Notes: generated by a model from the letters alone, not told the origin. Shown: positions 18,629 through 28,205, counted from the first letter of the stretch. The stretch is DNA of 64,000 nt from Corynebacterium spheniscorum (GCF_900113445.1 NZ_FOPJ01000003.1:186001-250000); one strand, 5' to 3'. Program-made: numbers and translations.

Positions 18629-19216
18629 TTATTGGGCGGGGGCTTCTTCAGCAGGTGGTGCAACCGGTGCCTCTTCAGCAGGTGCGGGGGCGCCACCTTC
18701 GGTGCACATGGCCGGTACTTGCTCCGGGGGCACGGTGTTGGTGATCAGCGTGCAGGCCCAGGATTGGGAGAGCTTCCACATGCCGTCTTGATAGATGAAC
18801 TCCACGTTATCGGCGGCCTGTGCGGGGCGATCCGGGAGGGTGAAATTCACCTTGGCCAGCACGGAATCTGGGGTGTAGCCGGGGAGCACGGGGTCAACGA
18901 CCTGAAAATCGGCGCCGGATTCTTGCTTGGAGGCCGTCATGGTCTCAAAGAGTTCCGGTGCGGTTTCCCCGGATTGCACGCTCTTGACCTTTTCTTCAAC
19001 CGGGAGGTTGGGGTCAGTGGCCTTGGCGAGGACCTGGTTGAGGTCATCGGCGGTGGGCAGGGTGGCGACCGGGGCGGCCACGCTGGTGGAGGTGCTCGTG
19101 GTGGTGCTGGAGGTGGTGGCCGAATCTTTGTCCGCATCATTACCGCAGGCGCTTAAGCTCAGCGCGAGCACGGCGGCAACGCCGGTGGCCGTTAGGGTGT
19201 GGGACAGCTTCAACAT
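18629..19216 (-). CDS. Mtb12-like lipoprotein
   Basis: A 195-residue secreted lipoprotein. The signal peptide ends in the lipobox LSAC (cysteine 24), followed by a serine/threonine-rich linker and a globular domain (about 50-170) that resembles the low-molecular-weight antigen Mtb12 family of mycobacteria, e.g. the start VATLPTADDLNQVLAKATDP and the LSQSWACTL end. The C-terminus is a proline/alanine/glutamate tail with a short internal repeat (PAEEAPVAPPAEEAPAQ). It would sit on the outer face of the cytoplasmic membrane. It is convergent with the ABC-F gene. Function is unknown; the family assignment is from pattern memory. Confidence 0.75.
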   Translation of the reverse strand: MLKLSHTLTATGVAAVLALSLSACGNDADKDSATTSSTTTSTSTSVAAPVATLPTADDLNQVLAKATDPNLPVEEKVKSVQSGETAPELFETMTASKQESGADFQVVDPVLPGYTPDSVLAKVNFTLPDRPAQAADNVEFIYQDGMWKLSQSWACTLITNTVPPEQVPAMCTEGGAPAPAEEAPVAPPAEEAPAQ

Positions 19217-19319
19217 ATCTCCTCAGTGTCTAAACCTAATCCCAGAATGTTACACCTTGATAACGATCAGTCGCGAACTCAGGTGACACTATTGTGCTGT
19301 TTTGTGGCACTCTTTTTTT

Positions 19320-20219
19320 ATGACTCCTCCACAGATCGTTTTAATAACCACTGGCGGCACCATTGCCTGCACTGCTGATGCCCGTGGGGATTTAAAGCCC
19401 ACTCTTTCTGGTACCCAATTAGCTGCTGGGCATGAGGGGGTGAAGGTGAGGGAATTATCGCTGCTCGATTCTTCCGCGATGAGTTTGCGGGATATTGATG
19501 GGATCCGCGCTGCGATTAAAGAGGAGTTGGCTGATCCTGAGGTAGCTGGGGTGGTGATTACTCATGGCACCGATTCCATGGAAGATACGGCCATGGCTTT
19601 GGCGGCTTTCCACCATGATGAGCGCCCCGTGGTGCTAACTGGTGCCCAACGGCATTGGGATCATCCAGAAAGTGATGGGCCCCCCAATTTGGCTCAGGCC
19701 ATTGAGGTGGCACGCAGCCACCATGGGGTGTGTATTGCTTTTGGTGGGCAGATAATTAATGCGGTGGGGGCGCACAAGGTGCATACCGATGAGCTGCAGG
19801 GTTTTGCTGGTGAAGATGCCGGTGAGCTGCCTCTTTTAGCGGAGGCGCAATTAGCGGATGCACCGAATGTGGAGATCATTTATGCCTGGCCGGGCGCACC
19901 TAAAGAGCTGATACTCGATGCAATTGCCCGTGGCGTGGGTGGTGTGGTGATTGCGGCTTTAGGTGCTGGGAATATGGGCCCGCAATTAGCTGCTGGGGTG
20001 CGCTATGCCTTGAGTGTGGGGATACCGGTGGTGATTTCTACTCGCGTGTGTCGCGGGAGCGTGCGGGCAACCTACGGAGGAGCCGGCGGGGGTGCGCAAT
20101 TGCAACGCGAGGGAACGATCTCGAGTGGAGCTTTAAAGCCCGCGCAAGCACGCATGCTCTTGATTGCCGCGCTGGCTGCAGGGGCGAGGCCGCGGGAGGT
20201 GTTTTCAGTTCTGCGCTAG
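19320..20219 (+). CDS. L-asparaginase
   Basis: Hydrolyses L-asparagine to aspartate and ammonia. The 299 residues show both catalytic threonine motifs: VLITTGGTIAC at the N-terminus, and VITHGTDSMEDTA (about residues 80-92). The active-site lysine region (TGAQRH) follows. No signal peptide is present, so it is probably cytoplasmic. The ATG at 19320 follows a T-rich stretch without a clear ribosome binding site. A GTG at 19302 would add six residues. It overlaps the end of dinB on the other strand by 15 bases. Type I versus type II cannot be decided with certainty. Confidence 0.92.
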   Translation: MTPPQIVLITTGGTIACTADARGDLKPTLSGTQLAAGHEGVKVRELSLLDSSAMSLRDIDGIRAAIKEELADPEVAGVVITHGTDSMEDTAMALAAFHHDERPVVLTGAQRHWDHPESDGPPNLAQAIEVARSHHGVCIAFGGQIINAVGAHKVHTDELQGFAGEDAGELPLLAEAQLADAPNVEIIYAWPGAPKELILDAIARGVGGVVIAALGAGNMGPQLAAGVRYALSVGIPVVISTRVCRGSVRATYGGAGGGAQLQREGTISSGALKPAQARMLLIAALAAGARPREVFSVLR

Positions 20220-21605
20220 CCACTCATCCCAATCGAGGCTATCGAGGGGGTCGGCCTCGCGGAGGGCGGGGTCATCGGCGGGGAAAGTGCGGGCGCGGCC
20301 GGGGCCGGTGGTGCGGGTTTCGAAACGGATGGTGACCACGCCGCGGCCAGCGCCTTGGACCCAACCGTGGCCATGTTCGGGGTGGTGGACATCCTGGGTG
20401 GCGGTCCAGCGCGGCTTGGGGCCGAAAATGCGGGATTCCTCGCGGTCCACGCGGTCAATCAGAGTGCCATCGGAGACCCCCACCTCATAGTCATTATTGC
20501 TGGGGCCGGCAGGTTGGGCGAGCTGGTCGAGTTCCGGGAAAAGAACATCCTGGCGAGCAGATTCCAAGCCGGAGAAAGACACCCCTACCAGGCGAATGGG
20601 GCCGACCTCATCGGGGTAACGCAGCAGACGGAACGCGGTGGCTTTGAGGGTTTCGGGATCGTCGGTGGCATAGGGAAGGGTGAAAGAGCGGGACTCGATG
20701 TGGAAGTCGCTCATGCGGAGTTTCACCGATACGGTGCGGGCACCTCGGCCATCGCGGCGGAGGCGACGGTGCGCATCCTTAAAGGAACGTTCCAGAGCGG
20801 TATCGACATCCGCGCGGGCCAGGAGGTCTTGGGGGTAGGTGTGTTCAGCGCCCACGGATTTGGCGATGGCGCGTGGAGCGACGGAGCGTTCATCCAGTCC
20901 GCGGGCGAGTTGGTGAAGCGAGGGGCCAATGGTGTCGCCAAGGAGGATACGGACGTCTTTTTCATTGAGTTCGGCGAGGTCACCAATGGTTTCTACACCG
21001 AGTTGGTGCAGCTTGGATTCGGTGACCGGGCCCACGCCCCACAGTTTATTGACGTTTAAGGGGTTCAGGAGGGCCTGGTGTTCTTGGGGTGGCATGACGA
21101 AGACGCCATCGGGTTTAGCCAGGCCGCTGGAGATTTTGGCGTATTGTTTGCCGGCACCCGCACCAATGGAGGCTGGCAGTCCGGTTTCCTCGCGGATAGC
21201 GCTGCGCAGCTGCTCTGCCCAGGCGTGCACCTCGCTGGCTTTGGCGCCGGCTAGTTCCGCAGGTTCCATAAAGCCTTCGTCGATGGAGAGTTTTTCCACC
21301 AAGCCGACGTGTTCTTCGATGACCTGGAAGACGCGGCGCGAGGCGGTGGTGTAGATAATGCGGCGCGGGGCGACCAACACCGCGGAGTAGCCAATGAGGC
21401 GGGCGGCGCGGTGCGTGGGCATGGCGGAGTGCGCGCCGAAAGCGCGGGCCTCGTAGCTAGCACCGGCCACTACCCCACGCCCGGAGACCCCGGCCACCAG
21501 CACGGGGCGGCCTTTGAGGGTGGGGCGGGTGAGCTGCTCGCAGGAGGCGTAGAAGGCATCCATGTCGATGTGCAGCACCCAGCGTGGGGAGGTGTGGTCA
21601 ATCAT
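20205..21605 (-). CDS. dinB: DNA polymerase IV (translesion, Y family)
   Basis: A Y-family polymerase of 466 residues. The catalytic acidic residues are visible in VLHIDMDAFYASCEQ near the N-terminus and KLSIDEGFME (motif SxDE-like). The thumb helix-hairpin-helix region contains KLWGVGPVTESKLHQLGVETIGDL. The C-terminal little-finger domain is complete and is followed by an acidic tail of roughly 80 residues that is not part of the core. The start at 21605 (MIDHTSPRW) overlaps the eamA stop by four bases. The longer open frame to 21896 runs through the C-terminal part of eamA and is not the gene. Confidence 0.93.
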   Translation of the reverse strand: MIDHTSPRWVLHIDMDAFYASCEQLTRPTLKGRPVLVAGVSGRGVVAGASYEARAFGAHSAMPTHRAARLIGYSAVLVAPRRIIYTTASRRVFQVIEEHVGLVEKLSIDEGFMEPAELAGAKASEVHAWAEQLRSAIREETGLPASIGAGAGKQYAKISSGLAKPDGVFVMPPQEHQALLNPLNVNKLWGVGPVTESKLHQLGVETIGDLAELNEKDVRILLGDTIGPSLHQLARGLDERSVAPRAIAKSVGAEHTYPQDLLARADVDTALERSFKDAHRRLRRDGRGARTVSVKLRMSDFHIESRSFTLPYATDDPETLKATAFRLLRYPDEVGPIRLVGVSFSGLESARQDVLFPELDQLAQPAGPSNNDYEVGVSDGTLIDRVDREESRIFGPKPRWTATQDVHHPEHGHGWVQGAGRGVVTIRFETRTTGPGRARTFPADDPALREADPLDSLDWDEWLAQN

Positions 21606-22552
21606 TGCAACTGCTTGCAGCGGGTTGTTTTTGGGGTGCGGCGGGTTCGGCGGGTTGTTTTTGGGGTGCGTGGCCTTCGTGGCGTGAAGTCGCTGCCGAG
21701 GGCGACGGCGAAGACCACCAAGGCAATGCCGAGGAATTCCCAGATGGAAGGGATGTGGTGGAACAAGATGGTATCCATAATCGCTGCCATCACCGGGGAG
21801 AGCGCCAGGAGTAGGGAGAAAGCCGCTGGACCAGCCATTTTGAGGATAATTTGGTCCGAGGTATAGGGGATAATGGCCGAGAGAATGCCGAGGCAAAAGG
21901 CCATGCCGATAAGCAGTAGCCAGGGGTGTGCCAGCTGCGGGAAGGCGGCGATGAAGCCTGGGTAGACATCAAGTACCGGGCTGATATCGGCGGGCCACCA
22001 CCAGATGGCTAGTGGCAGGAAGAGGATGGCGGCCCAGCTCATGGCCACTGGGAGGCCGACTTTGGCGGAGGCAGAGACTTTGGCCCCGAGGATGACATAG
22101 CAGGCCCAGAAGAAGGCGGTCAGACAAGCGAGCAACACCCCGGTATGCGAGGTGGCCCAGGTGGCGCCGGAGATAATCACCACCCCAATAAAGGCAATGA
22201 TGGGGGCGATGCGGCGCCGGAACCCAGTCGCACCAATGGCGGCTACGGCAACTGGTCCGAAAAACTCGATGGCCACGGCGGTGCCCAGCGGGATACGCGC
22301 GATGGCCTCATAGAAGGTGAGGTTCATCGCTAAGGTTGCTATCCCGAAGAGGCAGGCGGTGGCTCCGCTACGTCCCAACCAGTAGCGTGGGTGTGGGCGC
22401 AGGATAATCACCATGAGCACCGCTGCGGTGGCGATGCGTAACCACGCCACTAAGGAGGGTGGTGCAACATTGAACAGGCCGATGGCAAGGGCCGCCCCGG
22501 TATATACCGAGACGCCCGCGAGCATCATCAGCAGCGGTGCCCAACGGTTCAT
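21602..22552 (-). CDS. EamA/RhtA family exporter
   Basis: A 316-residue membrane protein with ten predicted helices and two EamA halves. The pattern LTFYEAIARIPLGTAVAIEFFGPV is typical of the RhtA branch, which exports threonine and homoserine in E. coli. It begins directly after the ileS stop (TAA then ATG, no gap) and ends overlapping dinB, so ileS-eamA-dinB is one transcript. The last 30 residues are basic and repetitive (RTPKTTRRTRRTPKTTR) because of a 30-bp DNA repeat. The T-box upstream of ileS could link its expression to isoleucine starvation. Substrate is inferred, not shown. Confidence 0.85.
   Translation of the reverse strand: MNRWAPLLMMLAGVSVYTGAALAIGLFNVAPPSLVAWLRIATAAVLMVIILRPHPRYWLGRSGATACLFGIATLAMNLTFYEAIARIPLGTAVAIEFFGPVAVAAIGATGFRRRIAPIIAFIGVVIISGATWATSHTGVLLACLTAFFWACYVILGAKVSASAKVGLPVAMSWAAILFLPLAIWWWPADISPVLDVYPGFIAAFPQLAHPWLLLIGMAFCLGILSAIIPYTSDQIILKMAGPAAFSLLLALSPVMAAIMDTILFHHIPSIWEFLGIALVVFAVALGSDFTPRRPRTPKTTRRTRRTPKTTRCKQLQ
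21621..21680. repeat. 30-bp direct repeat at the 3' end of eamA
   Basis: Two units with a 30-bp period lie at 21621-21650 and 21651-21680. The first 20 bases of each are identical and the last ten differ. Because 30 bp is ten codons, the repeat appears in the eamA protein as TPKTTRRTRR repeated in its tail and does not break the frame. It lies upstream of the dinB start, 16 bases from it. This may have arisen by slippage. Confidence 0.8.
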
Positions 22553-25500
22553 TTAACCTTCGTTCTTGCTGTTCTTCTCTACCGTGGCGTTCACGCCCTT
22601 GAGCACTTCGGTGCCTTCGGGCAGTGCGTCGGTGCTGATATCCATGGAGGTGGCGAGCACTTCCCCGGCGATGAGATCGCGGTGGCGGGTGGCCCACTCC
22701 AGCTTGTCTTCTGGAACGCTAAGCTTCACTGCAATGCGGTCGGACACCTCCAGGTCAGCGGCCTTGCGGGCATCCTGCAGGCCCCGGATCACATCGGCGG
22801 CCCAGCCTTCGGCTTCGAGTTCCTCAGTGAGGGTCATATCCAACACCACCAGGCCATCGAGGCCATCAATGCGGGCGGTGGAATCCGGGTCAGCGGCAAC
22901 CAGGCGGTCGCTATATTCCTCCGGTTGGAGTTCAATGCCATCGGCGATCACGAGTTCGCCCTGGCGCTCATAGTTGCCGGCCTTAACGGCCTTAATGGCG
23001 CGTTGGACATCCTTGCCCAGGCGGGGGCCGGCAACCTTGGCGTTGACCACCACATCGAAGGAGCCAACCGAGTCCACATCATCGGTGAGTAGGACTTCCT
23101 TGACATTGACCTCTTCGCGGATGATATCCACGAAGGGCTTGAGTGCCGCGGAATCAGCCAGTGCGACGGTGAGCTTGGGTAGTGGCAGGCGATTGCGCAG
23201 GGTGTGGGCCTTGCGTACGGAGCTGGCCGAGGAGCAGACCGCGCGCACCGCATCCATGGCGGAGACCAGTTCAGCGTCTTCGGGAAAGTCGCTGGCTTCT
23301 GGGTAGTCAGCTAGGTGCACGGAGCGCCCACCGGTAAGCCCGGTCCAGATCACTTCGGTGATGAAGGGCAGCAGCGGGGCGGCAACGCGGGTGAGGGTTT
23401 CTAGCACCGTATAAAGGGTGTTGAAGGCCTCCGGGTGCTCGCTATCACCGGCCCAGAAGCGATCGCGGGAGCGGCGCACATACCAGTTGGTGAGCGCATC
23501 GCAGAACCAGCGCACCTGGTCACAGGCTGAAGCAATATCGGTGTGGTCGAGGCTTTCGCGCACACCCTTGACCAAGTCATGCAGCTTGGCGAGGATATAG
23601 CGGTCCAGCACATGCTCGGAATCAGTGGACCAGGTGGCTTCCTTAGCCGAGTAGAGCTTCAAGAAGCTATAAGCATTCCACATGGGCAGCAGCGCTTGGC
23701 GCACACCTTCGCGGATGCCCTGCTCGGTGACGATGAGGTTGCCGCCGCGCAGGATGGGCGAGCTCATGAGGAACCATCGCATGGCATCGGAACCATCGCG
23801 GTCGAAGACCTCATTGACATTCGGGTAGTTGCCCTTGGACTTACTCATCTTCAGGCCATCGGAGCCCAGCACAATGCCGTGGGCTACAACTTCCTTGAAG
23901 GCGGGGCGATCAAAGAGCGCGGTGGCTAGCACATGCAGGGTGTAGAACCAGCCGCGGGATTGGCCGATGTACTCCACGATGAAGTCCGCCGGCGAGTGCG
24001 TGTCGAACCATTCCTTGTTCTCAAAGGGATAGTGCTTTTGGGCAAAGGGCATGGAGCCGGATTCAAACCAGCAGTCCAGGACCTCCGGCACGCGGCGCAT
24101 GGTGGATTTCCCGGTGGGGTCATCCGGGTTGGGGCGGGTCAGTTCGTCGATCTCCGGGCGGTGCAAGGAGGTGGGGCGTACCCCGAAGTCGCGCTCGAGT
24201 TCATCAAGCGAGCCATACACATCAACGCGCGGGTACTCATCATTATCGGAAACCCACACCGGGATGGGCGAACCCCAATAGCGGTTACGGGAAATATTCC
24301 AATCGCGGGCACCTTCGAGCCATTTACCGAATTGGCCATCGCGGATATGTTCCGGCATCCAGGTGATCTCTTGGTTGAGTTCCACCATGCGGTCGCGGAA
24401 CTTGGTGACTGCCACGAACCAGCTGGGCAGCGCCATGTAGATCAGCGGTTCCCCGGAGCGCCAGGAGTGCGGGTAGGAGTGCTCGATGGTTTGGTGGCGC
24501 AGCACGCGGCCCTTGGCTTTGAGGTCGCGGATGATGTCTTTATTGGCGTCGAAGACAAGCTGGCCTTCATATTCCGGCACCTGCGAGGTGAACTTGCCAT
24601 CCATATCCACGGGGATGACCAGCTCAATATTGTTTTCCTGGCAGATGAACATATCGTCTTCACCGAAGGCGGGGGCTTGGTGCACCACGCCGGTGCCATC
24701 TTCGGTGGTGACATAGTCCGCCAGCAGGATGCGGAAAGCATTGGGCTGATCAGCGAAGTAGTCGAAGACCGGGGTGTAGCGCAGGCCTTCGAGTTCCTTG
24801 CCGGTGAAGGTGGCCAGCACCTCATGGTCCTTGCCCAATTCCTTGGCGTAGGCGCCCACCAGGGGTTCGGCGAGCAATAGCGAGGCGCCCACAAAGTCAG
24901 CGGCGCCCTTCTCCCCTACCTTCACCAGCACGTAGCTGACCTCAGGGTTGACGGCGAGCGCCAGGTTGGAGGGCAGCGTCCAGGGCGTGGTGGTCCAGGC
25001 GATGGCGGCGGCTTCTTGTAATTCCGGGTGCGCTGCGAGGGTGCTGGCACCAGCGGAATCCTCATCTGCCCCAACGATGGGCATGGTGACCGTCAAGGTG
25101 GGGTCCTGGCGCATCTTATAGGAGTCGTCCAGGCGGGTTTCTTGGTTACTCAGCGGCGTGTGCTCGGCCCAGGAATAAGGCAGCACGCGGAAGCCTTGGT
25201 AGATCAGGCCCTTGTCATAGAGCTGCTTGAAGGCCCACATGACGGACTCCATGAAGTCCAGGTCCATGGTCTTATAGCCATTATCGAAGTCCACCCAGCG
25301 GGCCTGACGGGTGACATATTCTTTCCATTCCTGGGTGTAGCGCAGCACCGATTCGGCGCAGTATTCATTGAACTTCGCCAAACCCATTTCTTGGATTTCG
25401 CCCTTGTCTTTAATGCCGAGCTGCTTTTCGGCTTCAAGTTCGGCGGGTAGGCCGTGGCAGTCCCAGCCGAAGACGCGGGGCACGCGGTTGCCGCGCATGG

Positions 25501-25750
25501 TGCGATAACGCGGGATGATGTCCTTGACGTAGCCGGTGAGCAGGTGCCCATAGTGCGGCAGACCATTGGCGAAGGGCGGGCCATCGTAGAAGATATATTC
25601 TTCGGCGCCTTCGCGTTGGTCGATGGAGGCTTGGAAGGTTTTATCTTCTTCCCAGTACTTCAGGACCGGGATTTCCATTTCCGGGAAGCGAGTGGATCCG
25701 CCGGAGAGGTCTTTGCGGGGATAGACGCCACCGACATTGTCTTTGGACAT
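22553..25750 (-). CDS. ileS: Isoleucyl-tRNA synthetase
   Basis: Charges tRNA-Ile with isoleucine. The 1065 residues show the class I motifs: the HIGH-like HYGH in [14 protein letters not shown], and KMSKS in [11 protein letters not shown]. An editing (CP1) domain lies between them, and the C-terminal zinc-binding region is short. The start at 25750 ([13 protein letters not shown]) follows a strong AGAAGGAGAT ribosome binding site at 8 nt. A longer frame to 25828 passes through the T-box and is rejected. Expression is controlled by the isoleucine T-box immediately upstream, which sequesters or exposes this ribosome binding site. Confidence 0.97.
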   Translation of the reverse strand: MSKDNVGGVYPRKDLSGGSTRFPEMEIPVLKYWEEDKTFQASIDQREGAEEYIFYDGPPFANGLPHYGHLLTGYVKDIIPRYRTMRGNRVPRVFGWDCHGLPAELEAEKQLGIKDKGEIQEMGLAKFNEYCAESVLRYTQEWKEYVTRQARWVDFDNGYKTMDLDFMESVMWAFKQLYDKGLIYQGFRVLPYSWAEHTPLSNQETRLDDSYKMRQDPTLTVTMPIVGADEDSAGASTLAAHPELQEAAAIAWTTTPWTLPSNLALAVNPEVSYVLVKVGEKGAADFVGASLLLAEPLVGAYAKELGKDHEVLATFTGKELEGLRYTPVFDYFADQPNAFRILLADYVTTEDGTGVVHQAPAFGEDDMFICQENNIELVIPVDMDGKFTSQVPEYEGQLVFDANKDIIRDLKAKGRVLRHQTIEHSYPHSWRSGEPLIYMALPSWFVAVTKFRDRMVELNQEITWMPEHIRDGQFGKWLEGARDWNISRNRYWGSPIPVWVSDNDEYPRVDVYGSLDELERDFGVRPTSLHRPEIDELTRPNPDDPTGKSTMRRVPEVLDCWFESGSMPFAQKHYPFENKEWFDTHSPADFIVEYIGQSRGWFYTLHVLATALFDRPAFKEVVAHGIVLGSDGLKMSKSKGNYPNVNEVFDRDGSDAMRWFLMSSPILRGGNLIVTEQGIREGVRQALLPMWNAYSFLKLYSAKEATWSTDSEHVLDRYILAKLHDLVKGVRESLDHTDIASACDQVRWFCDALTNWYVRRSRDRFWAGDSEHPEAFNTLYTVLETLTRVAAPLLPFITEVIWTGLTGGRSVHLADYPEASDFPEDAELVSAMDAVRAVCSSASSVRKAHTLRNRLPLPKLTVALADSAALKPFVDIIREEVNVKEVLLTDDVDSVGSFDVVVNAKVAGPRLGKDVQRAIKAVKAGNYERQGELVIADGIELQPEEYSDRLVAADPDSTARIDGLDGLVVLDMTLTEELEAEGWAADVIRGLQDARKAADLEVSDRIAVKLSVPEDKLEWATRHRDLIAGEVLATSMDISTDALPEGTEVLKGVNATVEKNSKNEG

Positions 25751-25944
25751 AAAAATAATCTCCTTCTCATGAGGTTCTGCAGGGACGCCTAAAGACGCGG
25801 TACCACCCTGCTTGGGTTGCCGTGGCAACCCCGCTTCGTTGTCATGAAAAGGAGATGACGGTCCCTACCCGTCCGGTTCTACTAGGCCGTAGCTGTTCTT
25901 CCGGAGCACTCCCCTGGTGATGGCCAAGATCATTGCGCATGCTG
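25751..25944 (-). promoter_or_regulatory. Isoleucine T-box riboswitch, ileS leader
   Basis: The minus strand contains the conserved T-box bulge AGGGTGGTACCGCG (25797-25810). A stem I region near the 5' end holds the sequence AATGATCTTGGCC, in which ATC would be the isoleucine specifier codon. Between them is a GC-rich hairpin (GGGTTGCC / GGCAACCC). Uncharged tRNA-Ile would bind the specifier and the bulge and stabilise the antisequester form. No terminator lies between the T-box and ileS; instead the strong ileS ribosome binding site follows, so control is probably translational, as in other actinobacterial ileS leaders. The 5' limit is set from the predicted transcription start. Confidence 0.92.
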
Positions 25945-25950
25945 TGCTGC

Positions 25951-25956
25951 ATTATA
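25951..25956 (-). promoter_or_regulatory. Promoter -10 element for ileS
   Basis: A perfect TATAAT lies on the minus strand, upstream of the T-box, with a predicted transcription start near 25944. No good -35 hexamer is seen at 16-19 bases further upstream, only a T-rich segment, which is common for corynebacterial promoters. Confidence 0.6.
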
Positions 25957-25989
25957 TCGCTAGTGGTGCAAAAACCTTAAAGCACCCCG

Positions 25990-26154
25990 CTAGCTGCGCC
26001 GCCCGCGCCCGCGGATCATATCGATGAGCACCAAGATCAGGCCCACGATCACCACGGCGATGAGCGCGAAGGTGAAGATGATTTTCCCGGTGTAGATGCT
26101 GGCAACCAGGAGCAAGAAGCCGATGAAGGCGAGCACGAGGGCGGCGACGAGCAT
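25990..26154 (-). CDS. 54-residue two-helix membrane protein
   Basis: A short gene in the gap between wag31 and ileS. The frame begins MLVAALVLAFIGFLLLVAS and ends with a basic tail RGRGRRS. It is nearly all hydrophobic, with two helices (about 2-20 and 26-45) around a small YTGK turn. An AAAGGTG ribosome binding site sits seven bases before the ATG. It lies on the same strand as wag31 with a terminator-like hairpin between the two, so it may have its own promoter or depend on read-through. Small membrane proteins at this spot are known in other corynebacteria. Function unknown. Confidence 0.7.
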   Translation of the reverse strand: MLVAALVLAFIGFLLLVASIYTGKIIFTFALIAVVIVGLILVLIDMIRGRGRRS

Positions 26155-26177
26155 GTCAACACCTTTCTAGAAGAAAT

Positions 26178-26204
26178 CCCTCACCTACGCGAGGTAGATG
26201 AGGG
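26178..26204 (-). terminator. Rho-independent terminator after wag31
   Basis: The minus strand reads CCCTCATCTAC, loop CTCGC, then GTAGGTGAGGG, giving an 11-pair stem with one G-U pair, followed by ATTTCTTCT. It lies 19 bases after the wag31 stop. The T-tract is imperfect, so termination may be partial. Confidence 0.7.
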
Positions 26205-26222
26205 AATCAGGGCTGTAGAGTT

Positions 26223-27182
26223 TTAGCGCTCAGGGTTGGCGTTCGGCGCGGAGGAACCGCGGGACTCCAACTCTTCCAGCTGGGACTGCAGCAGGGTCTT
26301 CAGGCGAGTGCGGTACTCGCGCTCGAAGGTGCGCAGTTCAGCAATGCGAGCTTCCAGGGCGGTCTGCTGCTGCTTGACTGTGGCCATGATCTCGGTGTGC
26401 TTCTTCTCAGCATCAGCCTGCAGGGCCTGAGCCTTTTCTTGAGCTTCCTTGACCTGGGCCTGGGCGCGCTCATTGGCTTCGCTAATGGTCTTCTCGGAGT
26501 GGCGCTCCGCATCTGCAACCAGGGTCTTAGCCTTCTGGTCAGCTTCAGAGAGCTGCTTCTCGGCGCGCTGCTTGGCATCAGCCAGGGTAGCCTGAGACTT
26601 GCTATTGGCCTCGTTGACCTGCTTCTCAGCAGCAGTGCGAGCCTCATCCAGCATGGACTTGGACTCAGCCTGGGCTTCGCTGGTCAAACGATCAGCCATC
26701 TCCTGGGCCAGGCCCAGGACCTTGGCGGCCTGCATGTGGGTCTCAGCGGTGGCGACGCCACCTTCAGCGGCGGCGGCCGGCTGCTGTTGGACCAGGCCTT
26801 GCTTGGCGGCGGCCGGCTTAGCGGCAGCTTCCTTGCGGGCACGCTCGGCTTCTTCGCGGGCAGCCTTCACATCAGCTTCGGCCTTAGCGGTGGCCTTCTT
26901 AGCTTCAGCGAGCTTAGCTTCGTACTCGCCGCGCACCTTCGCTTCAATTTCCTTGCGGAGCTGGCCTTCATCGACGGAAGCAGGAGCGGCAGCGGGGGCT
27001 CCGCCACCAGCTTCTAGCTCTTCTACTCGCTGACGAAGGAAGTCATTCTCGTCCATGAGTTGGGCGAGAGTGTCTTCGACAATGTCGAGGAACTGGTCGA
27101 CCTCGTCTTCGTTATAGCCCCGCTTGCCGATCGGCGGCTTATTGAAAGCAACATTGTGCACTTCAGCTGGTGTCAGCGGCAT
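26223..27182 (-). CDS. wag31: DivIVA-like polar growth protein Wag31
   Basis: Wag31 (DivIVA) marks the cell poles and recruits the elongation machinery for apical growth. The 319 residues start with the membrane-targeting DivIVA domain ([36 protein letters not shown]) and continue with a long coiled coil. An alanine/proline-rich linker (about 60-150) separates two coiled-coil parts. The C-terminal coil contains many repeats of the type EA..KA/QADA. The start at 27182 has AAGGGA at a normal distance; the ORF extends upstream without similarity. The gene lies just downstream of yggT-sepF, as expected in this order. Confidence 0.96.
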   Translation of the reverse strand: MPLTPAEVHNVAFNKPPIGKRGYNEDEVDQFLDIVEDTLAQLMDENDFLRQRVEELEAGGGAPAAAPASVDEGQLRKEIEAKVRGEYEAKLAEAKKATAKAEADVKAAREEAERARKEAAAKPAAAKQGLVQQQPAAAAEGGVATAETHMQAAKVLGLAQEMADRLTSEAQAESKSMLDEARTAAEKQVNEANSKSQATLADAKQRAEKQLSEADQKAKTLVADAERHSEKTISEANERAQAQVKEAQEKAQALQADAEKKHTEIMATVKQQQTALEARIAELRTFEREYRTRLKTLLQSQLEELESRGSSAPNANPER

Positions 27183-27400
27183 TGGCGTTCCCTTCGAGAT
27201 TTGTTTACGCGCCCTGCAGTACAGGACTGCCACGCGGGAAGGTCCCGCGACGTGATTTTCATTTCATCCTACGTTGTCGTTCAAGGAAATGTAACCACGG
27301 AGTTATCTATTGAGGCTACTTGAAACGAAAGATCCTGGATTTAGATTACCTGTTTAGATCACTTTCGATCACATCACCCGACACACCCCGCTGGCAACCA

Positions 27401-27418
27401 GGGGGTACAGCTACCCCC
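27401..27418. terminator. Hairpin just after yggT
   Basis: A perfect 7-pair stem (GGGGGTA / TACCCCC) with a four-base loop starts one base after the yggT stop codon. There is no T-run on the minus strand after it, so it may act as an RNA 3' end stabiliser or weak terminator. Confidence 0.4.
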
Positions 27419-27419
27419 G

Positions 27420-27710
27420 CTAGCGGATCCAGGCTAAAAGTGCCGACTGCAGGATGGCGCAGATGAAGAATAAAACAAGCACTGAGACATCCAGTCGGAC
27501 CCCGCCCATGGGAAGCGGCGGAATGAGTTTGCGCAAGAGCTTCACCGGCGGGTCGGTGATTAAGAAAAGCGGCTCGGCGATCAGCGCGAACCACCGCGGC
27601 GGGCGGAAGGTACGCGAGAAGGATTGCACCATCTCAATGATGAGGCGGGCGATGAGCACCCACGTGAAGATACGGACAATAACGAGCAGGATAAGACCTA
27701 TCGATTCCAC
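27420..27710 (-). CDS. YggT family membrane protein
   Basis: A 96-residue protein with two hydrophobic regions (about 4-26 and 74-94). The motif RPPRWFALIAEPLFLITDPPVKLLRKLIPPLPMGGVRLDVSVLVLF is characteristic of the YggT family, with the conserved PP and LD segments. It sits between sepF and wag31, an arrangement conserved in Gram-positive bacteria, which suggests a role near the division or growth machinery in the membrane. The molecular role is unknown. A terminator-like hairpin separates it from sepF, so it may be transcribed on its own. Confidence 0.93.
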   Translation of the reverse strand: MESIGLILLVIVRIFTWVLIARLIIEMVQSFSRTFRPPRWFALIAEPLFLITDPPVKLLRKLIPPLPMGGVRLDVSVLVLFFICAILQSALLAWIR

Positions 27711-27739
27711 GTGTTGGACTCTAGCGGAGAATGCACAAA

Positions 27740-27769
27740 GCCGCGCACAGCGGTATGCGTGTGCGCGGC
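27740..27769. terminator. GC-rich hairpin between sepF and yggT
   Basis: A perfect 10-pair stem (GCCGCGCACA / TGTGCGCGGC) with a ten-base loop. On the minus strand it is followed by TTTGTGC, a poor T-tract. It begins 26 bases after the sepF stop codon. It is a probable, possibly leaky, terminator of the ftsZ-sepF transcript. Confidence 0.6.
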
Positions 27770-27794
27770 GTTTACCTGAAGCGTTTAGTGTGCT

Positions 27795-28205
27795 TTAACG
27801 CAGACGAGCTGCTCGCTCCAGCTCAACAATGGAAATATCGGCACCATCCGGGATGATCGCAAATACGCGGCCATCCAGCTTGGTCATGGAGCCACGCAGC
27901 GCGAAGCACAGGCCGGCAGCAAAGTCGACAACACGCTTGGCGTCAGCGGAGTCCATGCGGGAAAGATCAAAGACCACGGCATCGCCATCGCGGAAGGGCT
28001 CTCCAATTTCGGTGCACTGTTCATAGCCTCGCAGTTCCACCGGCACAACGGTGGCGGGCAGGCGGCGCGGCTCATAGTATTCGCGCTGCGGTGCGTAGGC
28101 AGCGGAGCCGTTATAGCGCGGCTGCTCGTCGTAGTAGGCGTCATCGTGATCCATATCGGCCGGGGTGAGGCCGAAGAATTCCTTGGCGCTATTAATGATC
28201 GACAC
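27795..28205 (-). CDS. sepF: Cell division protein SepF
   Basis: SepF anchors FtsZ to the membrane and is essential in actinobacteria, which lack FtsA. The 136 residues include the amphipathic membrane-binding N-terminal helix (MSIINSAKEFFGL), a variable tyrosine-rich linker (DAYYDEQPRYNGSAAY), and the conserved core that binds the FtsZ C-terminal tail (about 55-136; VFDLSRMDSADAKRVVDFAAGLCFALRG). The start codon is GTG at 28205, preceded by AAGGGGAG. FtsZ (29624) has the matching DLDVPSFLR tail. The gene is followed by yggT. Confidence 0.96.
   Translation of the reverse strand: MSIINSAKEFFGLTPADMDHDDAYYDEQPRYNGSAAYAPQREYYEPRRLPATVVPVELRGYEQCTEIGEPFRDGDAVVFDLSRMDSADAKRVVDFAAGLCFALRGSMTKLDGRVFAIIPDGADISIVELERAARLR

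Noticed and set aside
21606..21896. Extended dinB start upstream of 21605
   Set aside because: The added 97 residues are the reverse reading of the eamA C-terminal region in another frame and have no Y-family similarity.
23933..24880. Long antisense open frames over ileS and ilvA (e.g. 315 codons at 23933-24880; 254 codons at 5922-6686)
   Set aside because: These are shadows of GC-rich coding genes with strong third-position bias and show no protein family.
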